This document shows, piece after piece, positions 1 through 8,735 of a DNA stretch of 64,000 nt; position 1 is the stretch's first letter, and the number at the start of each line of letters is the position of its first letter. The notes under the pieces are model-generated. The model was not told where the DNA came from. It made no database searches and saw nothing but the letters and a program-made list of their open reading frames with translations. The stretch lies in the NCBI GenBank assembly GCA_051878835.1, contig JBJEKW010000091.1:35351-99350 (forward strand). Reading direction: 5' to 3'. Made by a program: the position numbers and the translations under genes. The DNA comes from Olsenella_K sp051878835. Its GTDB lineage: Bacteria > Actinomycetota > Coriobacteriia > Coriobacteriales > Atopobiaceae.

Positions 1-1040
1 ATCAGGTCCAGCGAGATGGCCTCGGACACGATGGAGTAGCTGCCCGTGATCAGAGCCTGGGAGGCGATGATGGCGGCGAAGGTGGAAAGGATGACGGCGA
101 AGGGGCGCAGGTTCTCGGGCAGCATCTGGAAGAACGGGTTCAGGTCAGAGATGCTGGCCAGCTGTGCGGAGCCGTTGTTCGAGAGAATCCAGGCACCCTG
201 GCCCATGTAGTTCAGGATCAGGCACACCTTCACGAAGGGCCAGGAGACGTAGATGTTCTTCTTGCCCACGTGGCCCATGTCGGAGTACAGGGCCTCGGCG
301 CCGGTGGTGCACAGGAACACGTTGCCCAGCACCATCATGCCGGCGTGGTTGATGCTGCCGTCAAAGAGGAAGCGGATGCCGCGGACGGGGTCCAGGGCGC
401 GCAGGACCGACAGGTCCGCACCCATGTTTACCAGGCCGCCGATGCCCAGGAATAGAAACCAGATGGTCATGACCGGGCCGAACAGCTTTCCGATGGTGGA
501 GGTGCCGGCCTTCTGCATGGCAAACAGGATGCACAGGATGACGATGGTGATGGTGATGACCATCGTCTGGCCCGAGCCCAAGAGCGCCGCTCCGAAGTCG
601 GTGGTGCGCAGGCCCTCGATGGCGGTGGTGACCGTGACCGCCGGGGTCAGGATGCCATCGGCCAGAAGCGCTGCGCCGCCTATCATGGCGGGGATGATGA
701 GCCACTTGCCGCAGCGCTTGACCAGGCTGTACAGGGCAAAGATGCCGCCCTCGTGGTGGTTGTCCGCCTTCATGGCTATGAGGACGTACTTAACCGTGGT
801 GATCAGGGTGATGGTCCAGATCAAAAGCGACAGGGCACCCAGAACCGTGTCCTGCTGCATGGTGGGGAGGCCGCCGTTGTCGGCCATGATGGCCTTGAGG
901 GTGTACATCGGGCTGGTGCCGATATCGCCGTACACGACGCCCAAGGTCACAAGTAGCATTCCCGCCGAAAGCGGGATGTCGCCATTGCGAAGCTTCCGGC
1001 CTGTCGTCTGACTGGCCGGAGTGGATGCCTTTGCGCTCAT
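1..1040 (-). CDS. kup: KUP-family potassium uptake permease (5' part, runs off window)
   Basis: Integral membrane K+ transporter, probably K+/H+ symport. The reading frame starts at the ATG at 1040-1038, preceded by GGAG about six bases upstream, and stays open to base 1, so only the first 346 codons are present of the 600 or more usual for the family. After a short polar N-terminus the protein has the family's signature GVVYGDIGTSPMY around residues 33-45, then the conserved DNHHEGGIFALYSL loop near residue 90, followed by several hydrophobic segments. It is divergent from the carboxypeptidase gene at 1204, and the 163 bases between them should hold both promoters. Family assignment is firm; the C-terminal cytoplasmic domain lies outside the window. 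Confidence 0.95.
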   Translation of the reverse strand, partial: MSAKASTPASQTTGRKLRNGDIPLSAGMLLVTLGVVYGDIGTSPMYTLKAIMADNGGLPTMQQDTVLGALSLLIWTITLITTVKYVLIAMKADNHHEGGIFALYSLVKRCGKWLIIPAMIGGAALLADGILTPAVTVTTAIEGLRTTDFGAALLGSGQTMVITITIVILCILFAMQKAGTSTIGKLFGPVMTIWFLFLGIGGLVNMGADLSVLRALDPVRGIRFLFDGSINHAGMMVLGNVFLCTTGAEALYSDMGHVGKKNIYVSWPFVKVCLILNYMGQGAWILSNNGSAQLASISDLNPFFQMLPENLRPFAVILSTFAAIIASQALITGSYSIVSEAISLDL

Positions 1041-1203
1041 GACGCTCCAAACTAATAACTCGACAGTAGTACAAAAAGAGCCACACGTTCCGTTAAATAT
1101 AGCCTAACCAGCGGATTCGTGTTGGTTTACAGCCTATCTTTGGCCGTTTACCATGAAACGTGACCAATAGCTTCATGACCCATTACACAAAGGAGCCAAA
1201 TAG

Positions 1204-2763
1204 ATGGACCAGAAGGAAAATGCTGCACAGCAGGTCTCATCGACCCTGGCACCTGCGTCACAGACCACTTCGCCTGCCGCAGGCGGCAAGGCCACGGACG
1301 ACCTCACGAAGTCGTTCCCCACGGTGCCCGCCAGCCCCCAGCTGCCGCTGAGCGCGCCCGCCCAGAAGCGCATGAGCTGGAGCGACGGCCAGCGCTTCAT
1401 GGACTACCTGGTCAGCGTGGGCTACCTGGACGTCCGCAAGGACACCGGCGCCCTCGAGGGAAAGATGTTCTCCATCACCTACGAGCGCCTGAGCGACGGC
1501 CAGCCCGACAGGTCCAGGCCCGTCACGTTCTGCTACAACGGTGGCCCCGGCTGCGCCTCGGTGCCCGTGAACTTTGGCGGCTTCGGGCCCAAGCGCGTCC
1601 CCACCGACGGCGTGCGTCACCTGCCGTCCTCCACGCACGCGCAGGACAACCCCTACACGCTGCTGGTCGACTCCGACCTGGTGTTCCTGGACGCCCTGGG
1701 CACCGGCTACTCGCCGCTGGCGCAGGGCACCGACCCGAAGGACGTCTTTGGCGTGGACGGGGACGCCGACGCGTTCTGCCGCGCCATCACCGACTGGCTG
1801 GAGAGCCACCAGCGCTGGGACTCCCCGGTGTACCTGCTGGGCGAGTCGTACGGCACCGTGAGGAACGCCGTGCTAATGAGGCTCATGGGCGAGCGCGGCG
1901 TCAAGCTGACCGGCGTCATCATGCTGAGCGCCATCTGGAACTGGGTCCAGACCCTGCCCGGCGAGGACCTGTACTACCTGGGCATGGTGCCCACCTTTGC
2001 CGCCACCGCGCAGTACTTCGGCAAGGTGGGGAAGGGCGTTGACCCCGACGAGTGGTTCGACCGCGCCATGCAGTGGACCGACCAGGTGTATGCCCCTGCG
2101 CTTCTGGCGGGCGACCGCCTGGGCGCCGACCGCGAGAAGGAGGTCGCGCAGCAGCTATCCGAGTTCATCGGGCTGGACCCCGCGTTCATCCGCAGGCGCC
2201 ACCTGCGCGTGAGCCTGGAGGACGAGCGCCGCGAGCTTCTGGCCGACGAGGAGCGCGTGTGCGGCAGGCTGGACATGCGCTTCAGCAGCGACGCACCGGG
2301 CTACGCGCAGCAGTCCTGGGGCTGGTTCGCGGGCGAGGACGCCGCGGACGACGCCGTGAACGCCGTGTGGAACAGCGCGTTCCGCTCGTTCCTGAACCAG
2401 GTGGGCTTCCATGGGGCCGCCCGCTACCTGGACAGCAACTACGAGAGCGTGGGCGTGAACTGGCAGTGGTCGCACGAGGAGCCCGGCACCGACGAGAAGG
2501 CCGGCGCCCCCAACGTGACCGTGGACATAGCCTGCGCCCTGCGCCGTGACCCCACCATTCACCTGATGGTGCTGGGCGGCCGCTACGATGCGGCCACTAC
2601 CTGGTGGAACGTGGTGTTCGAGCTGTCCCGCCAGTTCCTGAGCCCCCAGGTAAAGCAGAACGTCGAGTTCCACCGCTACGGCTGCGGCCACATGGCCTAC
2701 GTGGACGAGCCCACGCTGCGCCAGATGTCTGCCGACCTGCACGAGTTCTACCAGAAGAAGTAG
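1204..2763 (+). CDS. S10 family serine carboxypeptidase
   Basis: Predicted serine carboxypeptidase with an alpha/beta-hydrolase fold (519 aa) that would remove C-terminal residues from peptides. The oxyanion-hole motif NGGPGCAS is at residues 112-119, the nucleophile is Ser215 in GESYG, the acid is probably Asp462 (GGRYDAAT) and the base His496 (GCGHMAY), so the triad is complete and in family order. The ATG is preceded by AAAGGAG. The first 60 residues are Ala/Ser/Pro-rich with no hydrophobic signal peptide, so the enzyme looks cytoplasmic, unlike the vacuolar or secreted eukaryotic members. It is a single gene ended by a strong hairpin at 2853. Substrate unknown. Confidence 0.9.
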   Translation: MDQKENAAQQVSSTLAPASQTTSPAAGGKATDDLTKSFPTVPASPQLPLSAPAQKRMSWSDGQRFMDYLVSVGYLDVRKDTGALEGKMFSITYERLSDGQPDRSRPVTFCYNGGPGCASVPVNFGGFGPKRVPTDGVRHLPSSTHAQDNPYTLLVDSDLVFLDALGTGYSPLAQGTDPKDVFGVDGDADAFCRAITDWLESHQRWDSPVYLLGESYGTVRNAVLMRLMGERGVKLTGVIMLSAIWNWVQTLPGEDLYYLGMVPTFAATAQYFGKVGKGVDPDEWFDRAMQWTDQVYAPALLAGDRLGADREKEVAQQLSEFIGLDPAFIRRRHLRVSLEDERRELLADEERVCGRLDMRFSSDAPGYAQQSWGWFAGEDAADDAVNAVWNSAFRSFLNQVGFHGAARYLDSNYESVGVNWQWSHEEPGTDEKAGAPNVTVDIACALRRDPTIHLMVLGGRYDAATTWWNVVFELSRQFLSPQVKQNVEFHRYGCGHMAYVDEPTLRQMSADLHEFYQKK

Positions 2764-2852
2764 GGTACACGCGGCAGGGGACGCACCTCGGGCGGCCACA
2801 TCAAGGTCGCCCCAGGATGGCGTGCCAGAAGAGCCACGAGCTCGACAAGCGA

Positions 2853-2892
2853 GGGGCCGGACGCGGGCAAGTGCCTGCGTCCGGCCCCTTTT
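2853..2892 (+). terminator. Rho-independent terminator after the S10 peptidase
   Basis: A 12-bp perfect GC-rich stem (2853-2864 with 2877-2888), a 12-base loop and then TTTT. It lies between the convergent S10 and RlmKL genes. The T run is only on the + strand side. Confidence 0.85.
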
Positions 2893-3022
2893 CGCTGCGG
2901 CTGGGCTGCTGCGAGCTGCTGCTGAGCTGCTGCGAACCCGGTCGGCCTCTTTCTTTGAGTGTGTCTTGCCGGCCTGTCGCAAGGATGGACTCAGCGAGTG
3001 ACTCTGCCCTTCTTGCCCGGAA

Positions 3023-5323
3023 CTACTGCTGGTCGCGCGGGGTGCGGCGCACCAGGTAGGTGTGGTGCACCTTGGGGTTACGCGCGAAGTCCTCGGGGAT
3101 GGTCTGCGCCGTGATGTCTTCGATCTGGACGCCGTAGCGGTTCAGGTACTCCACGTCGGGCTTGAAGTTGCGCAGGTTGCAGCTGAACACGCACACGCCG
3201 CCCTCGATTAGCAGCCTGGAGATGCCTATGAGCAGCTCGGCATGGTCGCGCTGCACGTCCCAGCTGCGCTGGCCCATGCGGCTGGAGTTCGAGAAGGTCG
3301 GCACGTCGCAGAAGATCAGGTCCCAGCGGTTCTTTGTGCGGCGCTGCTGGCTGATCCAGGACAGCACGTCGGCCTGCACGTACTCGTCGTCGGGGCTGTC
3401 GAAGCCGTTGCGCACCATGTTGCGCCGTGCCCAGTCCAGCGAGGGCCGACTCATGTCCACGGTGGTGGTGTGGATGGCGCCTCCGTCGGCGGCGTAGCAC
3501 GTGGCCGTGCCCGTGTAGGCAAACAGGTTCAAGAAGCGCTTCGAGCCTCTCATCTGCTTTGCCATCTCGCGGATCATGGAGCGGGTCAGGCGGTGGTCCA
3601 GGAAGATGCCGCAGTCCAGGCGGCTCTGGAAGTTCACCTCGAACGTGAGGCCGCCCTCGTCGATGAGGCGCGCGCCGGCGGGCATGGCCATGGCAGGCTG
3701 CTGGCGCTCCTGGCGCAGTCCGCGCCCGGGGCGCTGGTCGCGGCCGTGGCCGCGCGGCGACAGCTTGCCCTCGTCGGCGTACTGCTGACCGCCCTTGTCG
3801 TGTCTGCGCACGCGCAGGAACACGTCGGCGGGGTCCACGTCCAGGACCTGCGGCGCTATGGCCAGAACGTCCATCAGGCGCTCGCGGGCCAGCGTGGGGT
3901 CTATCTGCTTTGGCGCGTGGTACTCGGACACCTGCAGCCAGCGGCCCTTTCCGGTGGCCGCCTGGTACAGGTCGATGGACACGGCGTAGTCTGGCAGGTC
4001 GGAGTCGTACACGCGGTAGCACGTGACGTCCTCGCGGCGCGCCCACTTGGCGCGCTGGCGGGCATTCTTCCACAGGCGCGCGGCGAACTGGTCGCTGGCG
4101 GGCACAAAGACCGGCACCTCCCGGCCGTCCTTCAGGGCGACGGTGGGGCGCTGGTGCCCCAGCTGCTGGGGCTCGAAGCTCAGCAGGCGCGACGGCTCGT
4201 TGCCCACCAGGACGTCGGCCTGTTGGGCTGGCTGGGCGCTTATGGCCTTCTCGATGGTGGGGAGCGAGCCCAGCACGCTCATGCCCGAGGTGTTGGCCGC
4301 GGCGCCGGCCGCCACCGACAGGCAGCCCAGCACGTCGGCCTCCTGGGCGGCGTCCTCGGGGCTGACCCACGAAAGGTCTGCCACCACCAAGGGCACGTGC
4401 TCCAGCTGCGACACGGCGTCTGCCAGGACGCGGCCGCCGATGAAGGAGGGCGCGCACCCGCGCAGGCCGTTGCCGTACAGCAGCTGCAGCGTGGCGTCCT
4501 GGGAGCCCGGCCTGGAGTCCAGGGACACCAGGCGCAGCGCCACGTCGCCCGTCTCGCGGGCGCGGTCCTGGGCCTCGTCCATGAGGTCATCCCAGGCGCC
4601 CTGGTCGTGTCCCGCCCAGCCCTCGAAGCCCCAGCGGCCGCGCATGAGGCCGGGGGCGCGGTCCAGCGCCTGCGAGGCGGCCTCCACCAGAACGGTGCCG
4701 GTGCCCGAGTACAGCGAAACCAGTTCGGGGTGGTCGTGGCGGCAGTTCCTGAACCACGAGCCAGCGGCCAGCAGCGCCGCGGCGTAGTCGGGGCGCAGGG
4801 GTGCCATGAGGGGGCGCCGCGACCCGCGCGCGGGCCGGTCGCGGCGGAACAGCGGCTCGCCGGAGAGGTCCAGCGCCACGGTGGCGTGCTGGCGGCCCAC
4901 ACGCACCACGATCTCGAGGTCGGGGTGCTCGGTGTCCACGTTGGGACGCGACCCGCGTACGCCGGTCAGGCGGTCGGCGATGGCGTCCTTCGAGCGCAGC
5001 GCCACGAACTGGGTGTTGCGCAGCTGGTCGTTCGTGCCGCGCGCGTCGATGGCTATGGTGGAGCCCGGGGCTATATGGTCCTCCCAGGCTATGTCGGACA
5101 CTCCCTGGTACAGCGCGTCTGAGTCCTGCGCGTCTATGCGGTCCAGCACCAGCATCACGCGGGAGGCCAGTCTGGACCACAGACAGGCGCGATACGCGTC
5201 CTGCACTTCTCCCGCAAAAGAGACCTGGCCGCGCAGGGCGCGCACTTGGGAAAGTCCCATCGACGCCAGCTCGGCGGCCAGCAGCTTCTCGAAGCCCTTG
5301 GGGCAAGTTGCATAAAATTCCAT
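3023..5323 (-). CDS. rlmL: RlmKL-type bifunctional 23S rRNA methyltransferase, RlmL half eroded
   Basis: A 766-aa protein with the RlmKL layout: an N-terminal THUMP domain, a central RlmL-like methyltransferase domain (m2G2445 in E. coli) and a C-terminal RlmK-like domain (m7G2069). I start at the ATG at 5323, which has AGGTGA upstream and gives the usual MEFYATCPKGFEKLL start; a longer in-frame version reaches 5392. The RlmL family segment RAPGLMRGRWGFEGWAGHD is present. However, SAM motif I reads SLYSGTGT (203-210) rather than DPxCGSGT, and the NPPY catalytic motif reads NEPS (375-378). In the RlmK half, FLNLFAYTGTAT is normal, but the usual DPPTF is DVPTF (from Asp673). The N-terminal activity may be lost. 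Confidence 0.88.
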   Translation of the reverse strand: MEFYATCPKGFEKLLAAELASMGLSQVRALRGQVSFAGEVQDAYRACLWSRLASRVMLVLDRIDAQDSDALYQGVSDIAWEDHIAPGSTIAIDARGTNDQLRNTQFVALRSKDAIADRLTGVRGSRPNVDTEHPDLEIVVRVGRQHATVALDLSGEPLFRRDRPARGSRRPLMAPLRPDYAAALLAAGSWFRNCRHDHPELVSLYSGTGTVLVEAASQALDRAPGLMRGRWGFEGWAGHDQGAWDDLMDEAQDRARETGDVALRLVSLDSRPGSQDATLQLLYGNGLRGCAPSFIGGRVLADAVSQLEHVPLVVADLSWVSPEDAAQEADVLGCLSVAAGAAANTSGMSVLGSLPTIEKAISAQPAQQADVLVGNEPSRLLSFEPQQLGHQRPTVALKDGREVPVFVPASDQFAARLWKNARQRAKWARREDVTCYRVYDSDLPDYAVSIDLYQAATGKGRWLQVSEYHAPKQIDPTLARERLMDVLAIAPQVLDVDPADVFLRVRRHDKGGQQYADEGKLSPRGHGRDQRPGRGLRQERQQPAMAMPAGARLIDEGGLTFEVNFQSRLDCGIFLDHRLTRSMIREMAKQMRGSKRFLNLFAYTGTATCYAADGGAIHTTTVDMSRPSLDWARRNMVRNGFDSPDDEYVQADVLSWISQQRRTKNRWDLIFCDVPTFSNSSRMGQRSWDVQRDHAELLIGISRLLIEGGVCVFSCNLRNFKPDVEYLNRYGVQIEDITAQTIPEDFARNPKVHHTYLVRRTPRDQQ

Positions 5324-5524
5324 CGGGTCACCTTTCGCCCGTAGTGGCGCGGTATTGCGCAATGCCCATGATACGCGAGGTAGTCCGCCCACCTATGACC
5401 TCGACCAGTCAGCCATAACCAATTTCCCATTATTAGCAAAACTGAACTAGAATCCTCCACAGGAAGGTAGGTTCGGGACGGCCGCATCGCGGCTGTCTGT
5501 CGTAACTCATTAGGAGGTTCTGGT

Positions 5525-7249
5525 ATGGAGAAGGAAGTCGAGGCCAGGGTCAAGCTCTGGAGGGACAACGTCACGGAGCCCGACCTGAAGGAGGAGCTGG
5601 AGGGTCTCATCGCTGCCGGCGACGATGACAAGCTCAACGACGCGTTCTATCGCAACCTCGAGTTCGGCACGGCTGGTCTGCGCGGCACGCTGGGCGTGGG
5701 CACCAACCGCATGAACGTCTATGTGGTGGCCCAGGCAACCCAGGGCGTGGCCAACTATCTGAACGCGCACTACGATCACCCCACGCTGGCTCTGGCTCGT
5801 GACTCCCGCCTGAAGGGCGAGGACTTCCAGAAGGTCGCCGCAGGCGTCCTGGCCGCCAACGGCATCCATGTGTACGTGTATCCGCGTATCGAGCCCGTCC
5901 CCACGCTGTCGTTCGCGGTTCGCTACCTGCACACCTCCGCAGGCATCGTGCTGACCGCGTCGCACAACCCCGCCCAGTACAACGGCTACAAGGTCTACAA
6001 CGACAACGGCGGCCAGATCGCCAACGAGGCCGCTGACGAGATTTCCGCCTCCATCGCCCAGACGCCCATGTTCGGTGGCGTAAAGATGATGGACTTCGAC
6101 GAGGGCCTGAAGAAGGGCCTGATCGAGTGGACGCCCGAGGAGGTTCTGGACAACTTCATCGCCGCGGTAAAGAAGGTCTCCGTGCCCGGCTTCAAGGCGC
6201 CCGAGGGTTACAAGGTGGTCTACACCCCGCTGAACGGCACCGGCATGGAGTGCGTCACGCGCATCCTGAAGGAGATCGGCGTCAACGACGTCACCGTGGT
6301 GCCCGAGCAGGCCAACCCCGACGGCAACTTCCCGACCTGCAAGTACCCCAACCCCGAGTTCCGCGAGGCCCTGCAGCTGGCCCTGGACCTGGCCGAGAAG
6401 GTCAAGCCCAACCTGGTCGTCGCAACCGACCCCGACGCCGACCGCATGGGCACCGCCATCCCGCACAACGGCGAGTACAAGCTGCTGACCGGCAACGAGA
6501 TGGGCGTCCTGATGATGGACTGGCTCATCAAGATGGCCATCGACCGCGGCGAGGACCCCAAGCGCAAGGTTGCCGTGTCCACCATCGTGTCCTCCGTCAT
6601 GCCTGACGCCCTGGCAAAGCACTACGGCTTCGAGATGCGCCGCGTGCTGACCGGCTTCAAGTACATCGGCGACCAGATCGACCAGCTGAAGGACGAGGGC
6701 GAGGAGGACCGCTTCCTCATGGGCTTCGAGGAGTCCTATGGCTACCTCGTGGGCACGCACGCCCGCGACAAGGACGCCATCGTCGCCGTCGAGATGTGCG
6801 TCGAGATGGCTGCCTACTACGCCGAGAAGGGCATGGACCTCTACGAGGCCATGGAGGAGCTGTACAAGCAGTACGGCTACTACCTGAACGGCACCGTGAA
6901 CGCTCAGTTCCCCGGCGAGTCCGGCGCCAAGCGCATGGCCGAGATCATGAGCGGCCTGCGTGAGCATCCTCTGACCGAGGTCGCCGGCTACAAGGTCACC
7001 GGTATGACCGACTTCGGCAAGGGCGCCGAGATGCCGCGCGTCTCCGGCCTGCAGAAGGAGCCCGCTCAGGAGCTGCCCGCTGCCAACGTCATCGAGTTCC
7101 GTCTGGAGGACGACAACAAGATCATCTTCCGTCCTTCCGGCACCGAGCCCAAGGTCAAGGCATACCTGTTCGCCAAGGGCGCCACGCGTGCCGACGCCGA
7201 GGCCGTCCGTGCCAAGCTGCAGAAGGCTGCGGAGGACATCCTGAAGTAG
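5525..7249 (+). CDS. pgcA: Phosphoglucomutase/phosphomannomutase family phosphohexomutase
   Basis: Cytoplasmic alpha-D-phosphohexomutase (574 aa) interconverting hexose 6- and 1-phosphates, supplying precursors for nucleotide sugars used by the glycosyltransferases in this window. The phosphoserine loop TASHNP has Ser146, the Mg2+ loop DPDADRMG starts at Asp302, the sugar-binding loop GFEESYG is at 400-406, and a C-terminal RPSGTEPK phosphate-binding motif is present. Length matches the Bacillus PgcA type (about 580 aa) better than the 450-aa GlmM/ManB type. TAGGAGG lies a few bases before the ATG. Gene-specific substrate (glucose versus mannose) cannot be read from the sequence. Confidence 0.92.
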   Translation: MEKEVEARVKLWRDNVTEPDLKEELEGLIAAGDDDKLNDAFYRNLEFGTAGLRGTLGVGTNRMNVYVVAQATQGVANYLNAHYDHPTLALARDSRLKGEDFQKVAAGVLAANGIHVYVYPRIEPVPTLSFAVRYLHTSAGIVLTASHNPAQYNGYKVYNDNGGQIANEAADEISASIAQTPMFGGVKMMDFDEGLKKGLIEWTPEEVLDNFIAAVKKVSVPGFKAPEGYKVVYTPLNGTGMECVTRILKEIGVNDVTVVPEQANPDGNFPTCKYPNPEFREALQLALDLAEKVKPNLVVATDPDADRMGTAIPHNGEYKLLTGNEMGVLMMDWLIKMAIDRGEDPKRKVAVSTIVSSVMPDALAKHYGFEMRRVLTGFKYIGDQIDQLKDEGEEDRFLMGFEESYGYLVGTHARDKDAIVAVEMCVEMAAYYAEKGMDLYEAMEELYKQYGYYLNGTVNAQFPGESGAKRMAEIMSGLREHPLTEVAGYKVTGMTDFGKGAEMPRVSGLQKEPAQELPAANVIEFRLEDDNKIIFRPSGTEPKVKAYLFAKGATRADAEAVRAKLQKAAEDILK

Positions 7250-7574
7250 GGGTGCGGCTGGATTAACGCGACTGGCCTAACCTCACTACGAGGTAGGGAG
7301 CGAATTCCCGTCGCGGGTGGGTTTCCACCGAAACGAAGCGGCGACCTGGGCTTTTGCTCGGGCCGCTGCTCTTTTGTAGGCCGGAACCAGGCTGAGCCTG
7401 CCGCCGTGCGCATACGTGGCGGCTGCAGGTACCCACTCCTGACAGGTTGGCGCAATCCCTGCCCTGAACGTCAGCTCATTTTTGATACGGCTAGACTTGG
7501 CATCGGTCTTCGATGGGGTTCACAATTGGGCTAGCATTTCTGGCTTGAAAGCATGATTGGAAAGCGGGGACGAC
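7250..7574 (+). other. Gene-free stretch with several hairpins and a terminator
   Basis: No convincing reading frame. Short hairpins follow one another: ACCTC/GAGGT near 7278-7292, GGTGG/CCACC near 7316-7328, the terminator at 7337, and a larger imperfect stem near 7397-7430 formed by CCTGC..GCC and GGC..GCAGG. The last 90 bases are lower in GC and probably carry the promoter of the acyltransferase. It may be simply the 3' UTR of the mutase, or a small RNA; I do not recognise a known family. Confidence 0.4.
7337..7375 (+). terminator. Terminator after the phosphohexomutase
   Basis: AGCGGC pairs with GCCGCT, and inside it CCTGGG pairs with CTCGGG (with G-T wobbles) around the loop CTTTTG. The stem is followed by GCTCTTTT. 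Confidence 0.65.
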
Positions 7575-8594
7575 GTGAACGAAGATAGTCGAATTATGCG
7601 TCCAAACACGCGCGACAACAGCATGGACCTGCTGCGTTTGCTCTCGTGCCTTGCGGTTGTGCTCCTACATGTGAATGCCCAATACTTTGTGGCGCGTTCC
7701 GCGACCCCATCTCCTGATTTTGCCTATACGGCAGAAAGCTTAACGAACATCATTGCGCGTTTTTCGGTCCCCGCCTTCGTGTTGATTTCGGGTGCTTTTG
7801 TGCTGGGCAAGCAGCAGAATGCAAATGCGCAGCAGTTTTATCAAAAGTCGTTTCGAAAGATATTTCTCCCACTGGCACCAGCAATTATTCTGTTTGCTGC
7901 TTACGACCGGCTGGTCAAGGGCATCGGGCTAAAGTGGATCTTTCTGGCGCTGGTGACCGGTAAGTACTACAACCTGTGGTTCATGCTTATGCTGCTATGC
8001 CTGTACGCCCTTGTCCCCGTTCTCGTGAGAGTAAAGGCTGCACTTCCTTGGCGCTGGTGGGGGAGACTTGGCTTTGTCCTTCTGGCTTGGGCGGTGGTGT
8101 CGCAAGCTGCAAGCTCCCACGATCTTCCGTATGACATCGGCGTAGTGGGCTCGTACCTTGGCTATTTCATTACGGGCAACTTCCTGTATGATAATCGCCG
8201 TCGGTTGAATTTTCCGCCCGTCGCTTTATGCATCTCGCTAACTGCGGCACTCGTTGCCGGGACTTTCATCGTGCGATACCGAGGCTTGGACTACTACCTT
8301 TTCGATGCGAATCGGAGTTTCTTTAGCCCATCCGTCGTGGTGATGTCACTTCTGATTTTTATAACATTTTGCCAGACGCGGGTGCGCAGGAGCTTGCAGG
8401 GCTCTGCCACCCTCGCTTACTACGTGTACGTATTTCACACCTTCGTCTATACCTTGCTGCTGGAAGTCCTAGGAGATGCCAGCCATGAGCTCCGTACGAT
8501 TGCGCTGGTATTCCTGCTGACCGTGGTCGTCTCATTTGCTATCGCAAAGCTTTACGCCAGTCTGTGGGACCATCTAGCAATACGACTGGCCTAG
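7575..8594 (+). CDS. Acyltransferase 3 family membrane protein
   Basis: Multi-pass membrane acyltransferase (339 aa) of the OafA/WecH type, which transfers acetyl or similar groups to surface glycans or lipids. It opens with the family's RDNSMDLLRLLSCLAVVLLHVN, His being the expected catalytic residue of this motif, and continues with about ten hydrophobic helices with short charged loops. I start at GTG 7575 because GCGGGGA lies just upstream; TTG 7557 and ATG 7596 are alternatives. It is flanked by the mutase terminator and the first DUF5648 gene, so it appears to be expressed alone. A second, broken copy of the family is at 30059. Acceptor unknown. Confidence 0.85.
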   Translation: MNEDSRIMRPNTRDNSMDLLRLLSCLAVVLLHVNAQYFVARSATPSPDFAYTAESLTNIIARFSVPAFVLISGAFVLGKQQNANAQQFYQKSFRKIFLPLAPAIILFAAYDRLVKGIGLKWIFLALVTGKYYNLWFMLMLLCLYALVPVLVRVKAALPWRWWGRLGFVLLAWAVVSQAASSHDLPYDIGVVGSYLGYFITGNFLYDNRRRLNFPPVALCISLTAALVAGTFIVRYRGLDYYLFDANRSFFSPSVVVMSLLIFITFCQTRVRRSLQGSATLAYYVYVFHTFVYTLLLEVLGDASHELRTIALVFLLTVVVSFAIAKLYASLWDHLAIRLA

Positions 8595-8735
8595 AATTCG
8601 ATTACCTATCCTTCTGCGAAATTGTGACCCACAGCCTATGCTCTGTACCTTATTGTTCTTTGCAGGTACATGCGACCCGGTTCAGGAATCGACGGCCCCA
8701 TGTCGTCGCAGGTCGCAAAACAGAAGGAGGGGTCC

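Noticed and set aside
3242..5122. 626-codon open frame opposite the RlmKL gene
   Set aside because: It is a shadow of GC bias: no motif, no ribosome site, and the opposite strand has a clear family protein.
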